Of a stretch of DNA of 64,000 nt, positions 12,451 through 23,880 are shown piece after piece. Below the pieces are notes generated by a model. The model ran no database searches and was not told the DNA's origin. It saw only the letters and a list, made by a program, of their open reading frames with translations. Made by a program: the position numbers and the translations under genes. Source of the stretch: Rotaria sordida. Lineage: Eukaryota > Rotifera > Eurotatoria > Philodinida > Philodinidae. The stretch spans positions 4,561-68,560 of the forward strand of contig CAJNOL010000522.1 in assembly GCA_905250125.1 (NCBI GenBank), read 5' to 3'. Positions within the stretch are counted from its first letter, which is position 1. The number at the start of each line of letters is the position of its first letter.

Positions 12451-14523
12451 ATGGAGAATCCTTTAACACATTTATATTCGGACGACAAAAATTTATACCT
12501 CAATTTTTTGAATGACTGCTTCGTTTTCCGTTATACAAACTTATCACAATGTATAAAATATTTTAAAAAAGCCTCTCGACAAGAATATGTAATTCTCCTA
12601 TTCTATGGATTTGATAAGGATAATATAGAAACTATGATCTCGCAACTTGATCAGTGTGAACAATGGAAGGCCGTTTTTATTCTCTATTCTTCTAATAATG
12701 ATGATGTTCAATATAAAATGCATAACAATAATGGTAGTAAGTGTTCAAGTGGAACTAGTACTAAACTAATTAAAAGTTTCTATGAATGGGAATCACTATC
12801 TACAAGTTTACAACAGCATATTATTGAAGCAAAAAATAGTTTAAAAGATGGCGGTCTATTCAACATGTGCAGTTCACCAGAAAATGCTCTGCGAGATTTA
12901 CGACGAAAACTAAGCTCGTTTGTTTGGACTCAAACATTTCGAGGTTAGTATCTATTAATATATTAGTAGTTTGTTATTAACTTATATGATAATTTTTTTT
13001 AGTGCTTCTTGTGACCATGCCTCCATAATTCACTAGAAGGCAAACGACAAATGTTATGAGAATGCCGAAAATATTATAATGGCAATCTTTTTCAAATGAA
13101 GAAGATTATAGAATTTGAAAGAATATATCGAGCCTGCGATACTATACGTTGGTATATCAAACCATGTTTTCTTTCAACTTTAGTTAACAAAACATTGCGT
13201 TCAAAAAATGTACATTCTCTATATCTATTTCGCTATTTTATTTTTGATCTGTGTGAAAGTCTTGCTCAAGGACGACACTCTCATTCAACACCTATTTCTG
13301 CTTATCGTGGCACAATACTTCATCGAGATAAAGTTGAACAATTACATGTCGGCGCACTTGTCTCTACTAATAGCTTTCTTTCTTCGTCACGTTTTCCTGA
13401 AGTTGCGTTGTCTTTTATAAGTTCTGATCAAGGAGTCGATACACAGACCAATCGAAATCGTAACAATCCTGAACAATTCGTTCTATTTAAAATCGATATT
13501 GACATAAATCAATCACACGATGTTGTTGTTGCTGATATAAGTAATGAAAGTTAAATACCAGACGAGAAGGAATTCCTATTTGATCTTGGCACTACGTTTA
13601 TTATTACGACTATCTTCTATGATGATCAAAATTATATGTGGAATATTCACATGACAGTTTCAAATCAAGTGGTACAACTAAATCATGAATTTGATTCACA
13701 TATACGTGAGCGACTCTCTAAAACAAATGCTACAATTTTATTTTGTCGTATGCTAGCTTATCTAAGCGAATATTCACTAGCAATAAAATATTTTCAGCGT
13801 CTTCTACGAGTTTTACCTATTGAACACGAAGATCGACCCAATATACATTATCAATTGGCTCGCATGTATCGATTTTTGAGTAAACATCAACAAGCTATTT
13901 ATTATTTTCGATGTGCTAAACTATTACAACGACGTGGTTTGCCTTACAATACTTATGAATATGGTATGACATTAGCTAGTCTTGGTACTGTTTACTTGAA
14001 ATTGAACGATTCAAAACGAGCAGTATGTGTACTGGAACAAGCTAGTATTTGTTATAACCTTGTTTCACAAAACTATAATACTGAAACAATATTCCACTTT
14101 AATCGACTTAGTTATGCTTACTATCTTGAACAACAATATGAACGAGCATTACAAATGCTCAATAAAGCATTGCCCATTTACAAGCAGAAAATGCCAGTGG
14201 ATCATCCTCGCCATGCCCAAACTTATCATAATTTGGGTTTAGTACATCGTGCGATGGGTGGTAACGATAAGGCACTTGTTTCTTATCAGTAAGCCCTCAA
14301 AATGCGAAAGGCTCTACTAGCTCCAAATCATCCATATGTGGCTCGTACATGCTTTCAGATCGGCTTGCTATTTGAAGAGCGCAAAGATTATAATGTAGCA
14401 CTTGAATACGCCAAAAAAGCAGTTACCATTCAAGAACTCAGGCTGCCATCTGATAATCAGGAACTCAATCTATCAAGAGATCTTGTTGGACGCCTGCTGG
14501 CCAAAATTAATATGACTATGTAA
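12451..14523 (+). pseudogene. ADP-ribosyltransferase/TPR protein, disrupted copy
   Basis: Layout follows the rotifer ADP-ribosyltransferase family: an N-terminal region of about 165 codons (12451-12943), an intron (12944-13002), an ART domain (about 13060-13650) and TPR repeats (about 13700-14520). ART motifs are visible: the arginine in AYRG, the serine motif in STNSF, and an E-x-E as EKE. The TPR part has typical FHFNRLSYAYYLEQQYERAL and YHNLGLVHRAMGG helices. The enzyme family moves ADP-ribose from NAD+ to protein arginines; TPRs would bind partners. Lesions: TAA at 13026 with a nearby one-base frame change, TGA at 13057, TAA at 13552 just before the E-x-E motif, and TAA at 14290 inside the TPRs. 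The remaining frame is well kept, so inactivation looks recent. An assembly or allele effect cannot be excluded, and neither can partial expression as fragments. Confidence 0.85.
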
Positions 14524-15090
14524 TAATTTTTCTTGTTTCAAAAGATAACAGTGAATTTTATTACGTGATTTAGGAATGAAGAATCTTGAAAGTGATGTCA
14601 ACTTTACTTCTTCAAAAGAAATGATATGCCTTTGACAAAAATCAACCAAAAGTATCTAATGACTAAATCAAGAGTATACACTTCTACCAAATGGTACTCT
14701 CTCATTTTTCTAATGTATATTTCATGTGCATAATCATATTGTTCAATTGAGTGATTACAATCGAATAAGATGTGAATATAAGGAAAAAAATGAATTATAA
14801 TGCAGATAACTTAGGTATAGTTATATTTTAGTATGTTGTAGAATTGTGTTAGAAGAAATTCATATATGTTCCTTGCAAATGTTCCATCAACGACAATATT
14901 TGCCAATAGATATGCATATTCTATTTAGAACAATCAACAATTATGTTTAGTTCATATCAAGACACTACATTTTTTTCAGATGTCCTAGTATTGGTTTCCA
15001 GTGAATCTTACATTCCTTTTCTATCTTATTACAAACATATATTTTCATTGTTGTGGTAAATATTGATTTATTTTATTATATTAAATATAG
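14524..15090. other. Intergenic spacer between convergent genes
   Basis: AT-rich sequence lying between the 3' ends of the ART/TPR locus and of ispF. No coding or repeat structure was seen. Confidence 0.5.
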
Positions 15091-15591
15091 TTAAACAAGA
15101 ACACTAACAATAGCTTGAGCAACAATGCCTTCTTCTCGTCCAATGAAGCCCATTTTTTCTGTTGTTGTTACTTTTACACTAACACGTTCGATATCAAGAG
15201 CCAACAATTCGCTGAGCTTTTCACGCATAATTTGTCGATAAGGAGTAATGTAAAGCTTTTCAGCAATAATCGTAATGTCAATATTAACCAATTCGCCGCC
15301 TTTCTCATGTACTATCATCAGTGCATGTTTAAGAAATATACTTGACTTGGCTCCTGCCCATTGTTTATCGTCAGGAGCAAAATGCATGCCAATATCACCA
15401 GCAGCCACTGAACCAAGTAAGGCATCTACAAGAGCATGAAGTCCTACATCTCCATCTGAATTGGCGTCAATATCAAATGTTGCAGGAACTTCAACTCCAC
15501 ACAACATAATTTTGTTTGAAGAACCATTTTTCGTAGGAAGAAAACGATGAGCATCCAAACCCATGCCTACTCGTGTTTGTTTCGAGGTCAT
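15091..15591 (-). CDS. ispF: 2-C-methyl-D-erythritol 2,4-cyclodiphosphate synthase, bacterial type
   Basis: IspF converts CDP-methylerythritol 2-phosphate into the cyclic diphosphate MEcPP with release of CMP, step five of the MEP isoprenoid pathway. The 166-residue frame has the full family length and is uninterrupted. Visible features: metal-binding D13 and H15 in GLDAHRF, H52 in NSDGDVGLHALVDALLG, AAGDIGMHF, NIDITIIAEK, and the C-terminal VKVTTTEKMGFIGREEG block. I chose the ATG at 15591; longer readings upstream start only at TTG. There is no intron. A TTTTAG sits a few bases upstream of the ATG and could be a splice acceptor. Base composition is less AT-rich than the flanks. ispE lies 0.7 kb upstream on the same strand. 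Animals normally use the mevalonate route, so bacterial transfer is the likely origin; the sequence reads like alphaproteobacterial IspF, without a tree. Confidence 0.92.
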   Translation of the reverse strand: MTSKQTRVGMGLDAHRFLPTKNGSSNKIMLCGVEVPATFDIDANSDGDVGLHALVDALLGSVAAGDIGMHFAPDDKQWAGAKSSIFLKHALMIVHEKGGELVNIDITIIAEKLYITPYRQIMREKLSELLALDIERVSVKVTTTEKMGFIGREEGIVAQAIVSVLV

Positions 15592-16298
15592 ATTATGACT
15601 AAAATTATACAATTTATTATTATTTTTTCTTTATTATTACTAATAAAAACCAGTAATCTTTCATGTATACATTAGCATTTTATAATATATGAGAGTTTTT
15701 CGAAAATTTTTTTCTAATTCGTGAGCTGAAAAATTGATATAAAACACAATAGAAGCAAAAACATTTTAGGATGTTTTCTATACTAATAGCTTCATAATAA
15801 TTAACAAAGTATGAAAAATGAATGTGTTTACTATTACAAAATTAAAAATATTTCACAAAGATCCATTCATTTGTTTTTCTTCAATGAAACTTGGAAACGA
15901 GTGAAAATATACAGAAGTGATTCATCTCATACGATCGCGACTAAATTGTTTTTTTTTCTTAAACCCTATTGAAATTACTCATTGATTCAGTCAATGTTCG
16001 TATCATGTTGACGAAACGAAACAGCTGCATTTTTTTACACATACATTTACAAGAGCAATATCATCAAGAGTATTTGTTTTTTCCCATTCCACGATAAGAT
16101 GTCGCTTGTCATTCTGTCAATATTCTACTTATTAAGCAAACAATACAATAGTACGTTTAGATACATACCTTTGTTTTTAAATATTGATTACGAGTCTGAC
16201 GGAAGGACGTTAAAAAGAAAAACAGGTACTATCGAAATAGGTAACCTGTACGTTTCTCAAGTAAGATTGATCTAGAAGAAAATAATATATTTAATTTG

Positions 16299-17204
16299 TT
16301 AAAGCTGTTTGATGTGATATGCATCATTAGAGGCATTTGAAACGATTGTTATAGAAGAGAAATGAATAGCCAATGTGTCTACTAACTCATTAGCATGTTG
16401 AAGGTCTCGAGCGAGACCAAAAATAGCCGAACCACTTCCACATAAAAGAGCACGTAAAGCGCCTGCAGATACAATCATTTCATATGCTCTAGCAACATCA
16501 GGATAAGCAACAAGTACAACAGATTCAAAATCATTAGATAGACCCATTGCTAAAAGCTCACTAACGTTCATTGACGTTTGTTTCTTGTGACGTAGATGAG
16601 AAAGAAGTCGTTCAGTACTAGTTCCAGGTTGTCGATTTGGCATTGCATCAAGAAGGGCATATGCACGTGCAGTTGACACTCCTGTTACTGGAGGCACAAT
16701 GACACCTCAGAACACAGGTAATTCAAAATCTAGTAGTTCAATAATATCACCACGCCCGCGCATACGCACTGTTTTTTCTGCCAAAAATAATGGTACATCA
16801 GAGCTGAGACGAGCTGCCATTAATGTTAGTGCTGATCGATCAACTGCTTGATTAAAATAAGCATTTAACGCTCGTAAAACTGCAGTTGCATCACTACTTC
16901 CACCACCTAAGCCTGCTTCAGTTGGTATATGCTTGTATAGATCGATTTTGACATGAAATGGTTTGTTGATATACGCAAGGTAAGCATCAGCGGCTCGATA
17001 CGCTAAATTTCGATTGTCAACGGGTAGATGTGAATCATTACAAGTTATTATAATAGATGTCCTCTCCGAAGCAGGTTTCATGTGAATGTGCAGTTCATCA
17101 GCCGGCACAACCAGTGAATCAAGATTATGATAACCATCAGTGCGTTCCTTCTTGTCAAATACATCCAATGTTAAATTGATTTTGCAAGGTGCACGTAAAA
17201 ACAT
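16299..17204 (-). pseudogene. ispE: 4-diphosphocytidyl-2-C-methyl-D-erythritol kinase, one in-frame TGA
   Basis: IspE is the GHMP-family kinase that phosphorylates CDP-methylerythritol, the step before IspF. Starting at the ATG at 17204 the frame runs 301 codons, normal family length. It shows APCKINLTLDV with the N-terminal catalytic lysine, the ATP loop PTEAGLGGGSSDA, SSDVPLFL with the conserved aspartate, GVSTARAY, and the C-terminal GHMP motif LLCGSGSAIFGLA. A single TGA at 16709-16707 splits it after ELPVF. The downstream part continues in the same frame with no frameshift. The apparent second start is only GTG, so I treat this as one gene. There is no intron. With ispF it forms a same-strand pair of sequential MEP enzymes. 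Choices are pseudogene, sequencing error, or an allele with nonsense. Function as a full-length protein is doubtful as written. Confidence 0.85.
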
Positions 17205-19186
17205 GACAGCTTGAGGCTTGTATTCGTTCGGGTGCTTTTCAACAATCGTCGATGATGTGAAAAATGAAAAAGAAATCAATCAAGTACCACATGTGTACCG
17301 TCTTCTTTTCTCATAGTTTGATCACCAATGAAAGATACTCATATAATAGGATAATAAGAAACCAATGCCATCTATACTTTCAAATTCTGCGTTATGAATT
17401 CGGTTTGAATTGATCATTTCTTACGACTTTCTCTCTCCCTCTTTCATGCATACTACCAATCAGAAAATAAGATAATGAATGATTATTGGAGTCAGAATAA
17501 TATATCATTTCATATCAAAGGTAGACCAAAAAAATATACTTTCACATCCTAGACATAACAACTAATATAACCACTGACAGAACTATGTATCAGCATTTAT
17601 TGAAACAATAATAATTATCATCGTTGAATTTTACCAAGATTTGCTTATGCGTATCGGCTATCAAGAAAATCAAATCTTTTTAAATGGTATTAAACGAAAA
17701 TTATTAGTTCATAAATAAATAATACGTTGAGCAAAGTTTTGACTAATATTTTCTCTTGTTCCAACTAATTTTAACATGTGATTCTTAACATATGTATGAA
17801 AGATAACTGTTGATAGTTTAAGAGACATCTTCGCCAACAAAAATTGCACAACTAATCGAGAATTTATTCAAATTTCTTTTTAACGATTTTAAGCTTGACT
17901 AAAGTAGAAGTTTGAATGATAAAAATAATAATTAGAATGGAAAACACATAGGTTTGTTCTGCCACTGTATAACAATGATACAACATAAGTGATAGACCAA
18001 TCAAATCGTGTCAATTGAGGATCTTTTATGTGAATTAGTAATAGTAGCATAACTAACATTGATCCGGGAGAGCTGAGTATCCTCACCGAACTATTGAGCT
18101 CCATCATCAGATAGCTAATACCAGTGATTTTGGAAGAATGAAATCTGCATTGGGCGATGTCCAATAGACAAAGCCTCCGCGAGTCCTACCATCAGCAATA
18201 TTCTGGTTACGCTATTATATAGTAGTGTACTGGTCGACCGAGTCGCATATTAATACCAGTCATGGAATAAAGTGTATCGGTAGATTTGAGTTTATTGAAA
18301 ATGCTAAACAATATTTCTTCGAGTAAATCCAGTAATCTGACTACGGAGAATTTGATTGTTTACTTGTGGTTTTCAAAAGAAATATTCTTTACATATTACC
18401 TTGTTGTTCATTGTGATCATCTTTGAATGTGTTACCAAACTTCGATGTAGATAATTTCTTGGGGCACATTTCTTGTTCATCAGTGGAATGGATCATTCAA
18501 ATATATACATGGATATATACCTATGGATACATGTGTTGGCTTCTTGCTTCGTCATATGTACTAAAATTGTGTGTTCTAGCCAAACGAAAATAGATTTGTT
18601 TGACAGCAAGCAATGAACTCGGTACAAATTGTATGAAGATTGCGAAAAATAATATGATCATTAGCTTGATCAGACGACTTAAAATGGAATAGTAACTGAT
18701 ATTTGTCTAGATAAACTTTAAATTTTTACAATTGCTGTTTGAAAAGAGATGATGAAAATCATTTAAGAATCTAATAAAATAAAATCATGTTAAAAGATGG
18801 ACGGGTGTAGGTGTGGATCTAAGCATTGAAGAAACTAAGTATCATTCCACACCCACACCAATACCCTACAGTGGCAAAATAAGTAATCTATTATAGTCCA
18901 GTTCAAATGGAAAATATTAACAATTCTTACCATTTTATTTGATAATTTTATATCATTTGACATCAATGGTAAACTTAATTGTAAACTTTCAACACCAGAT
19001 ATAATGACATAAATCGATGGTACATTTGTCATTTGTGATCATGTTGAGACGTGTTTTTGCACGATCTTAAGAATTCAATAATTTTCTTCAAACTATTTTT
19101 CTGTTCAACTGTCATTCATCAAATGCTTCAGTTAAGGGGACTTATGATTTCGATAAAGCTTCAAGACAATTAGACATCGATATACA
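17205..19186. other. Interval without a clear gene
   Basis: No intact gene was found. A patch on the minus strand near 18000-18240 gives disconnected protein-like fragments in more than one frame, with stops. It may be a decayed coding remnant, but I could not assign it. The remainder is AT-rich and featureless. Confidence 0.4.
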
Positions 19187-20640
19187 ATGAATAGTATTAG
19201 TGAAGAAAAACAACAAATCTTTTGTGATGATGCAGATGAAAAAAATTGATTGTTGAACGTATTCTTGATCATCATTTTCGAAATGGTCGAAAGGAATATT
19301 TACTTTCATAGAAAGGTTATCCTGAAGAACAAAATATTTGGGAACTCAAGCAAAATGTAGATTGTCCCGATTTAATCGATGAATACGAAAATCATCTATT
19401 AAAAAAACCTCGTTTCACGGATAATGATTCATCATCACTATTATTAACAAAACCTATTGGTAATAATAAATCATATGAATTTAATAAACATCATGAAACA
19501 AATCCTCATGATAAACCATCATTATTATATTTATTTGGCCAACATATAGCCCCATTATCTGGTGGTGGAAATGCTCGTCAATGGTTCATTCAACTTGATA
19601 CAAAATTTTTTGAACTTAATTTGTCTTTTCGTGATAGAATTCAAATTATTCTATATTTTTTTTTATAGACGATGCAATTATTTGGTATAGTTTACATAAA
19701 GATAAAATAAAATGTTATACTGAGCTTTGTCGATTATGTGCTCTTGAATATTTTCAATTAGAAAAATCTCCTCATCGTAGTATTTTTATGCAACAAAAAA
19801 AAAATAAATCTTTATTATTAAATTCAACTGTTGTTATTAATGATAATTTAACAGGTAATACATTGAATTGTCCAAATGATAACCCTCCATCAGTTGTTTG
19901 TTATCATGAAACATCAACTGATTCGAATTCTAAGCATGTATTCAATTCTATCTTATCACCAACAATTTCTAAAGCAGTAGTTGATAGATTCATTAAAGAT
20001 CCGACTAAATTTTCTGGTGAAAAAGATAATATAATTACATGGTTTGATGAAATTGAATAACAATTTAAAATCATGAATTTATGTGATTCAGGTAAATTAA
20101 ATTTGATTCACATATATCTTAAAGGTGAAGCACATGAATGGTTTAAACAATATCCAGCCCAATTAAGATCTTGGTCAATATTTATCAATGAAATAGCTCA
20201 ATCATTTACCTCAATTCTACAACGTGATTTAGCATTTACAAATTGAAAACAATATCGACAAACAGTTCATCAATCAGTAATTCAATATTATGCTGAAATC
20301 ATGGAATGAATTTAATAAGCTGATCCACAAATAAACGAATCTACAAAAGTTCATTATCTAATGAATAGTCTTTGTCCATTAGTATCTATTGAAACCAGAA
20401 GAAATTATTCAAAAACTACACTAGTATTTTTATAATAAGTTAAAATTGCTGAAGAACTTACGGCAACAGATACTTTCTCATATTCACCAACAACTAATTC
20501 ACCATCATCAAATGATTTTACATCTTGAAATGTTTAATGAATCAACAATTAAACATATTATAATATTGAAATATTTTAATTATGTTAAATTATCGTATTT
20601 CTATGGGTTCATCATCATCATATATTAGAATATTCTTGCT
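19187..20640 (+). pseudogene. Decayed chromodomain plus retrotransposon gag-like element
   Basis: From 19187 a short leader is followed, after a frame change, by a chromodomain: IVERILDHHFRNGRKEYLL, then a K-G-Y core where the expected tryptophan codon is TAG, then a block ending NVDCPDLIDEYEN. About 30 codons later comes a gag-like segment (GNARQWFIQLDTKFFEL), a low-complexity linker and a second gag-like segment (KFSGEKDNIITWFDEIE, GEAHEWFKQYPAQL, then YAEIME). Gag proteins coat the RNA of LTR retrotransposons; chromodomains guide chromatin targeting. At least eight stops and several frame changes rule out a full product. No reverse transcriptase, integrase or LTR is visible nearby. It could be a relic of an LTR element or of a host gene derived from gag. 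Confidence 0.75.
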
Positions 20641-22306
20641 GGACAAGATGACCTTAAATTTCGTATGGTATTGAAGAATAAATATTTATTAGTAATGGCC
20701 ATGCTGATATATATTATATTCTTAATGACATCTAACACATTTCAAAAATTCTATTATTTAATATGAAATCCGAATAATTTTATTGTGACTAATGTTTAAC
20801 CCGGTTTATTCTACTTCAGATATTATTCTTTATATTTGGTTATTTTTTTCTCTTGCAAATAGATTTCAATTTCATCTAAATTAGTACTCTACTTGGTGAA
20901 ACAAGTGTTATTGATATGTTTTTTTTTGTTAGATATTAAACTATCCATTTTACCTATTCAACTTACATTTATTGGAAAAGCATTTTCTTTCTGATATAGC
21001 CATTTTACTTCTATTTTATCATGATACATTGTCCTATTCATTTTGTTATTATATCTTCTCAAGTTGTCTTTTCAGACATATTTATATTTAGAACAACTGA
21101 AATATTTCTATGGTTTTTCGGACAATAATATGTTGTACAACAAGAGTTTTTTCTTTCTCTGCTTCCCGTCATTATTCCACAGTTGTTTTTGTTCTTGTCT
21201 TTTCTTTCTTGGTATTATTTGCTGTCTCTCATTTCTTTGTTCATTGTTTCGTTCACATCTTTTTCAAAAAACAAACAGATGGAACATCGTTTTTTTGCGC
21301 ATGTGGAGAGAGTGTTATAATTCGTGTTGATAACACGAGATCATATTATTCCTGTTATATACCTTCTTCGTCCCTTCTTCTCCTTATTCACCTCTTTCTA
21401 TTTTCTTTGTTCTCCTTCTCTCTGCTCTTTATTCTTTTTTTTGTCTTTTATTTATATGGATGACGCGTCTTTTAGTTTTTCTTTGGTGTGTACAATCATT
21501 AACGTGTTTTATCTAAAAAAGAAGGGATGAGAAAAATTAAAAGCTAGGTGCACCTTAACAACAACCCATGAAACTTCAGATTCTGTAGTAATGTACAATG
21601 AAGAATTTTTATGCTTTATTTTATTTCCAAAAAGTTTCCACACAGTCGATTTTATTCACACTGACAAAAAAAAAGAGAAGAATAACAAGGAGAGAGGAAA
21701 AGAGACTCAGAGAAAAGAAGAAAAAAAAAACAACGTGGATTGAGGATTGTGGAGAGAAAGGAAAAATACATATATATATACGTATTAGTCATCTCTATAA
21801 AACATAGTATTTTCGCCATTATTGTATTGTTGTTTTTCTCTCTTTATACCGCATTTTTTTGCTTCACACTAGTATTCTTTCTTTTTTTTATTTTTTTGTT
21901 TTATTTTTCTTCTTTTTTCCTTTTTGTTTTGTTTTAATTCAGTTCACTATTGGTGCCTATAGTCCTAAAGCTCAATTGTCTCTTTAGGACCGACATGGTC
22001 ATAGTGCTAAAGAATGCTAGTAATAATAAAAAAAAAATACATATATGATATACACGAATAGATATAAAGAACAGGAAAGACGAGAGAGAACAGTTAAAGA
22101 TCAAAGAGAGATAAAAGAAGATAGAGAATAACACACAATAGTGAATATGTACACATGAGACATCACTATAACAACATTGTTCAAGTTCTTTATTATAGAT
22201 CCAATACTAAACGTTCACTCAACCGCCTTACTTTCTTTCAACACTGAAAATCAACATTCTTGTTTGTAGTTTAAAAATAGATTTTAATTAAACAAATAAA
22301 AAAAAG
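20641..22306. other. Low-complexity interval, no gene
   Basis: Pyrimidine-rich then purine-rich sequence. Plus-strand frames up to 117 codons (for example 21110-21463) are rich in Phe, Leu and Ser only because of TTT/CTT runs, and they have no domain. No repeat boundaries were identified. Confidence 0.5.
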
Positions 22307-22852
22307 TTAAATATGTGTAAGGCGTCGTCCATTACCTCTCCAGTAATAACAGCGTGAGCACGGAGGTATTAGAACGCATTTACCATGTACACACGTGGAA
22401 CTGGCGCAAAGTGGATATTTATACGGGGGACATTTGTTTTCACAGTACTTAGGATGAAAGCATGGTTCAGTTTTGTTACAATAGAGAGTGACATTTTGCG
22501 AGCAAGGAGCAATTGGGTGACAGCCTCCATTCATGCACACTGATTGAGCACAAAATGGTACCAAACCCTTTACACAAAGTGCACATAAGTTCGAATGTAT
22601 GCATTGACTGGAATTTTTGCATTGACAAACCGAGCACGGTTGAGTATACTTGCATGTGTGGTTGACACACTCGACGGATGCACAGGGAGGTCCACAACCG
22701 GGAGGACATGAATTGCGACAGAGATTCAATGAAGGACATTTACCAGGCGAGCATGATTTCGGATTCGAAGGTTGATGGATGCCTGTAGGTGCACATCCAA
22801 TGATAAGTGCAACACAAAAGATAAATAAAAAGCGTTTTATGAGCATAAACAT
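22307..22852 (-). CDS. Secreted cysteine-rich protein with three internal repeats
   Basis: Single-exon frame of 181 residues starting at the ATG at 22852; a longer reading starts only at GTG. The first 25 residues form a signal peptide (LIKRFLFIFCVALIIGCA). The mature part has about 30 cysteines in three repeats of some 45-50 residues. Each ends in a pattern like P-x-CAxxxCxxxxC followed by PCSxC or PCSQN: CASVECVNHTC, CAQSVCMNGGC, CASSTCVHGKC. Several N-x-T/S sites (NHT, NSS, NVT, NKT) suggest glycosylation. I do not recognise the family. The spacing recalls small extracellular disulfide-rich repeat proteins, and I make no functional claim. There are no neighbours in an obvious unit. Confidence 0.75.
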   Translation of the reverse strand: MFMLIKRFLFIFCVALIIGCAPTGIHQPSNPKSCSPGKCPSLNLCRNSCPPGCGPPCASVECVNHTCKYTQPCSVCQCKNSSQCIHSNLCALCVKGLVPFCAQSVCMNGGCHPIAPCSQNVTLYCNKTEPCFHPKYCENKCPPYKYPLCASSTCVHGKCVLIPPCSRCYYWRGNGRRLTHI

Positions 22853-23880
22853 AATTACATACACTTTCTATATAAAATGTAATGGTGAAGAAATGATTAG
22901 TGTATTTATATTAGTTGCATTAATAATAGATGCAGTCACGCCCATCGATATGTCATGTTTTTTTCCTCATTTCTTTTGACGTCATATACCAAGTTATACG
23001 CGCAAATATATTATCATCGATAAATTATGGCTCACTAAAAACAATAACGTTCGATGCAAGAGTACCGGCATAAAATATCGATCTTTATATTTTTCTATAC
23101 ACAAGGTTCTGCAAAGAAAATTCTTTTAGCAATCGATAGGAAGTTTTGTTCTCTTTCGAACCATATATAACTTATTTTTATCAGTCACTTATAAAGAGAA
23201 TGGGCTGAAAAGAAAAAGAGACGCCCAAACAATAATTTCGCACTTTTCGTATATTTCACAATGACGACACAAAATATCAGGTATTGTATCTCTTCTTTAA
23301 ACACGTGTTAGCATGATAACTTTTTTATCAATTGACAGGAAGTTTTCTTCTCCTTCGAACAGTGTATGATTTATATTTGTCACACATTCATAAATCAAAT
23401 AAAATGAGAAAAAAGAGGAAAAACTCGCACAATAAATTTGTAATCTTCACATAAACTCCTCAAAAACATCCTATGAGACAACAATCAGTTCAATTTTTGT
23501 AAACTAATTAAAAAAATTCTTATGAAACAGTGATTACTCTGACTTTTATGAAATCGTTAAAAACAGCTTGTAAAACTAAAGTTAATTGCAATTAACTGTC
23601 GTCTGCAAAATATTTCTGACGAATTCATACACTGTAAACTAGAAAATAAGTTATAGAGTTTAGTCAAAGATATTTTAGGAGTGCCCATATGAACTCACTG
23701 ATGAATTTTAAATTCTTTGAAAATAAGATATTTGAAACATTAAGAATAAGAAATTTGATTTTATAATAAAAAATCACAAGTGCATTCATATAGACATTCC
23801 TAGAATTTCGGATTCTATTCAGCAATTCGAGTATTTTTTAAAAACTCGAAAATCGAATTTTATTTTTATATATGAACGTA
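22853..23880. other. Gene-free flank with a possible diverged duplication
   Basis: No coding signal. Two stretches, about 23133-23205 and 23330-23400, share the order GAAGTTTT.TTCT..TTCGAAC, TATAA/GATT, then TTTGTCA or ATCAGTCA, some 200 bases apart. This suggests an old local duplication. Confidence 0.35.

Noticed and set aside
16299-16697. Second, separate gene downstream of the ispE stop
   Set aside because: Its apparent start is GTG inside the conserved IspE region and the frame is continuous with the upstream part; it is the C-terminal half of one gene.
12451-17204. Reassigned stop codons explaining in-frame TAA/TGA
   Set aside because: Intact genes in the window end normally at TAA and TGA, and the stops occur only in the few damaged loci.
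17889-18240. Possible coding remnant on the minus strand
   Set aside because: Fragments lie in different frames with stops, and I could not match any family; left unassigned.
21043-21530. Overlapping frames of 68-117 codons
   Set aside because: Composition is dominated by Phe, Leu and Ser from T-rich DNA; no domain, no splice context.
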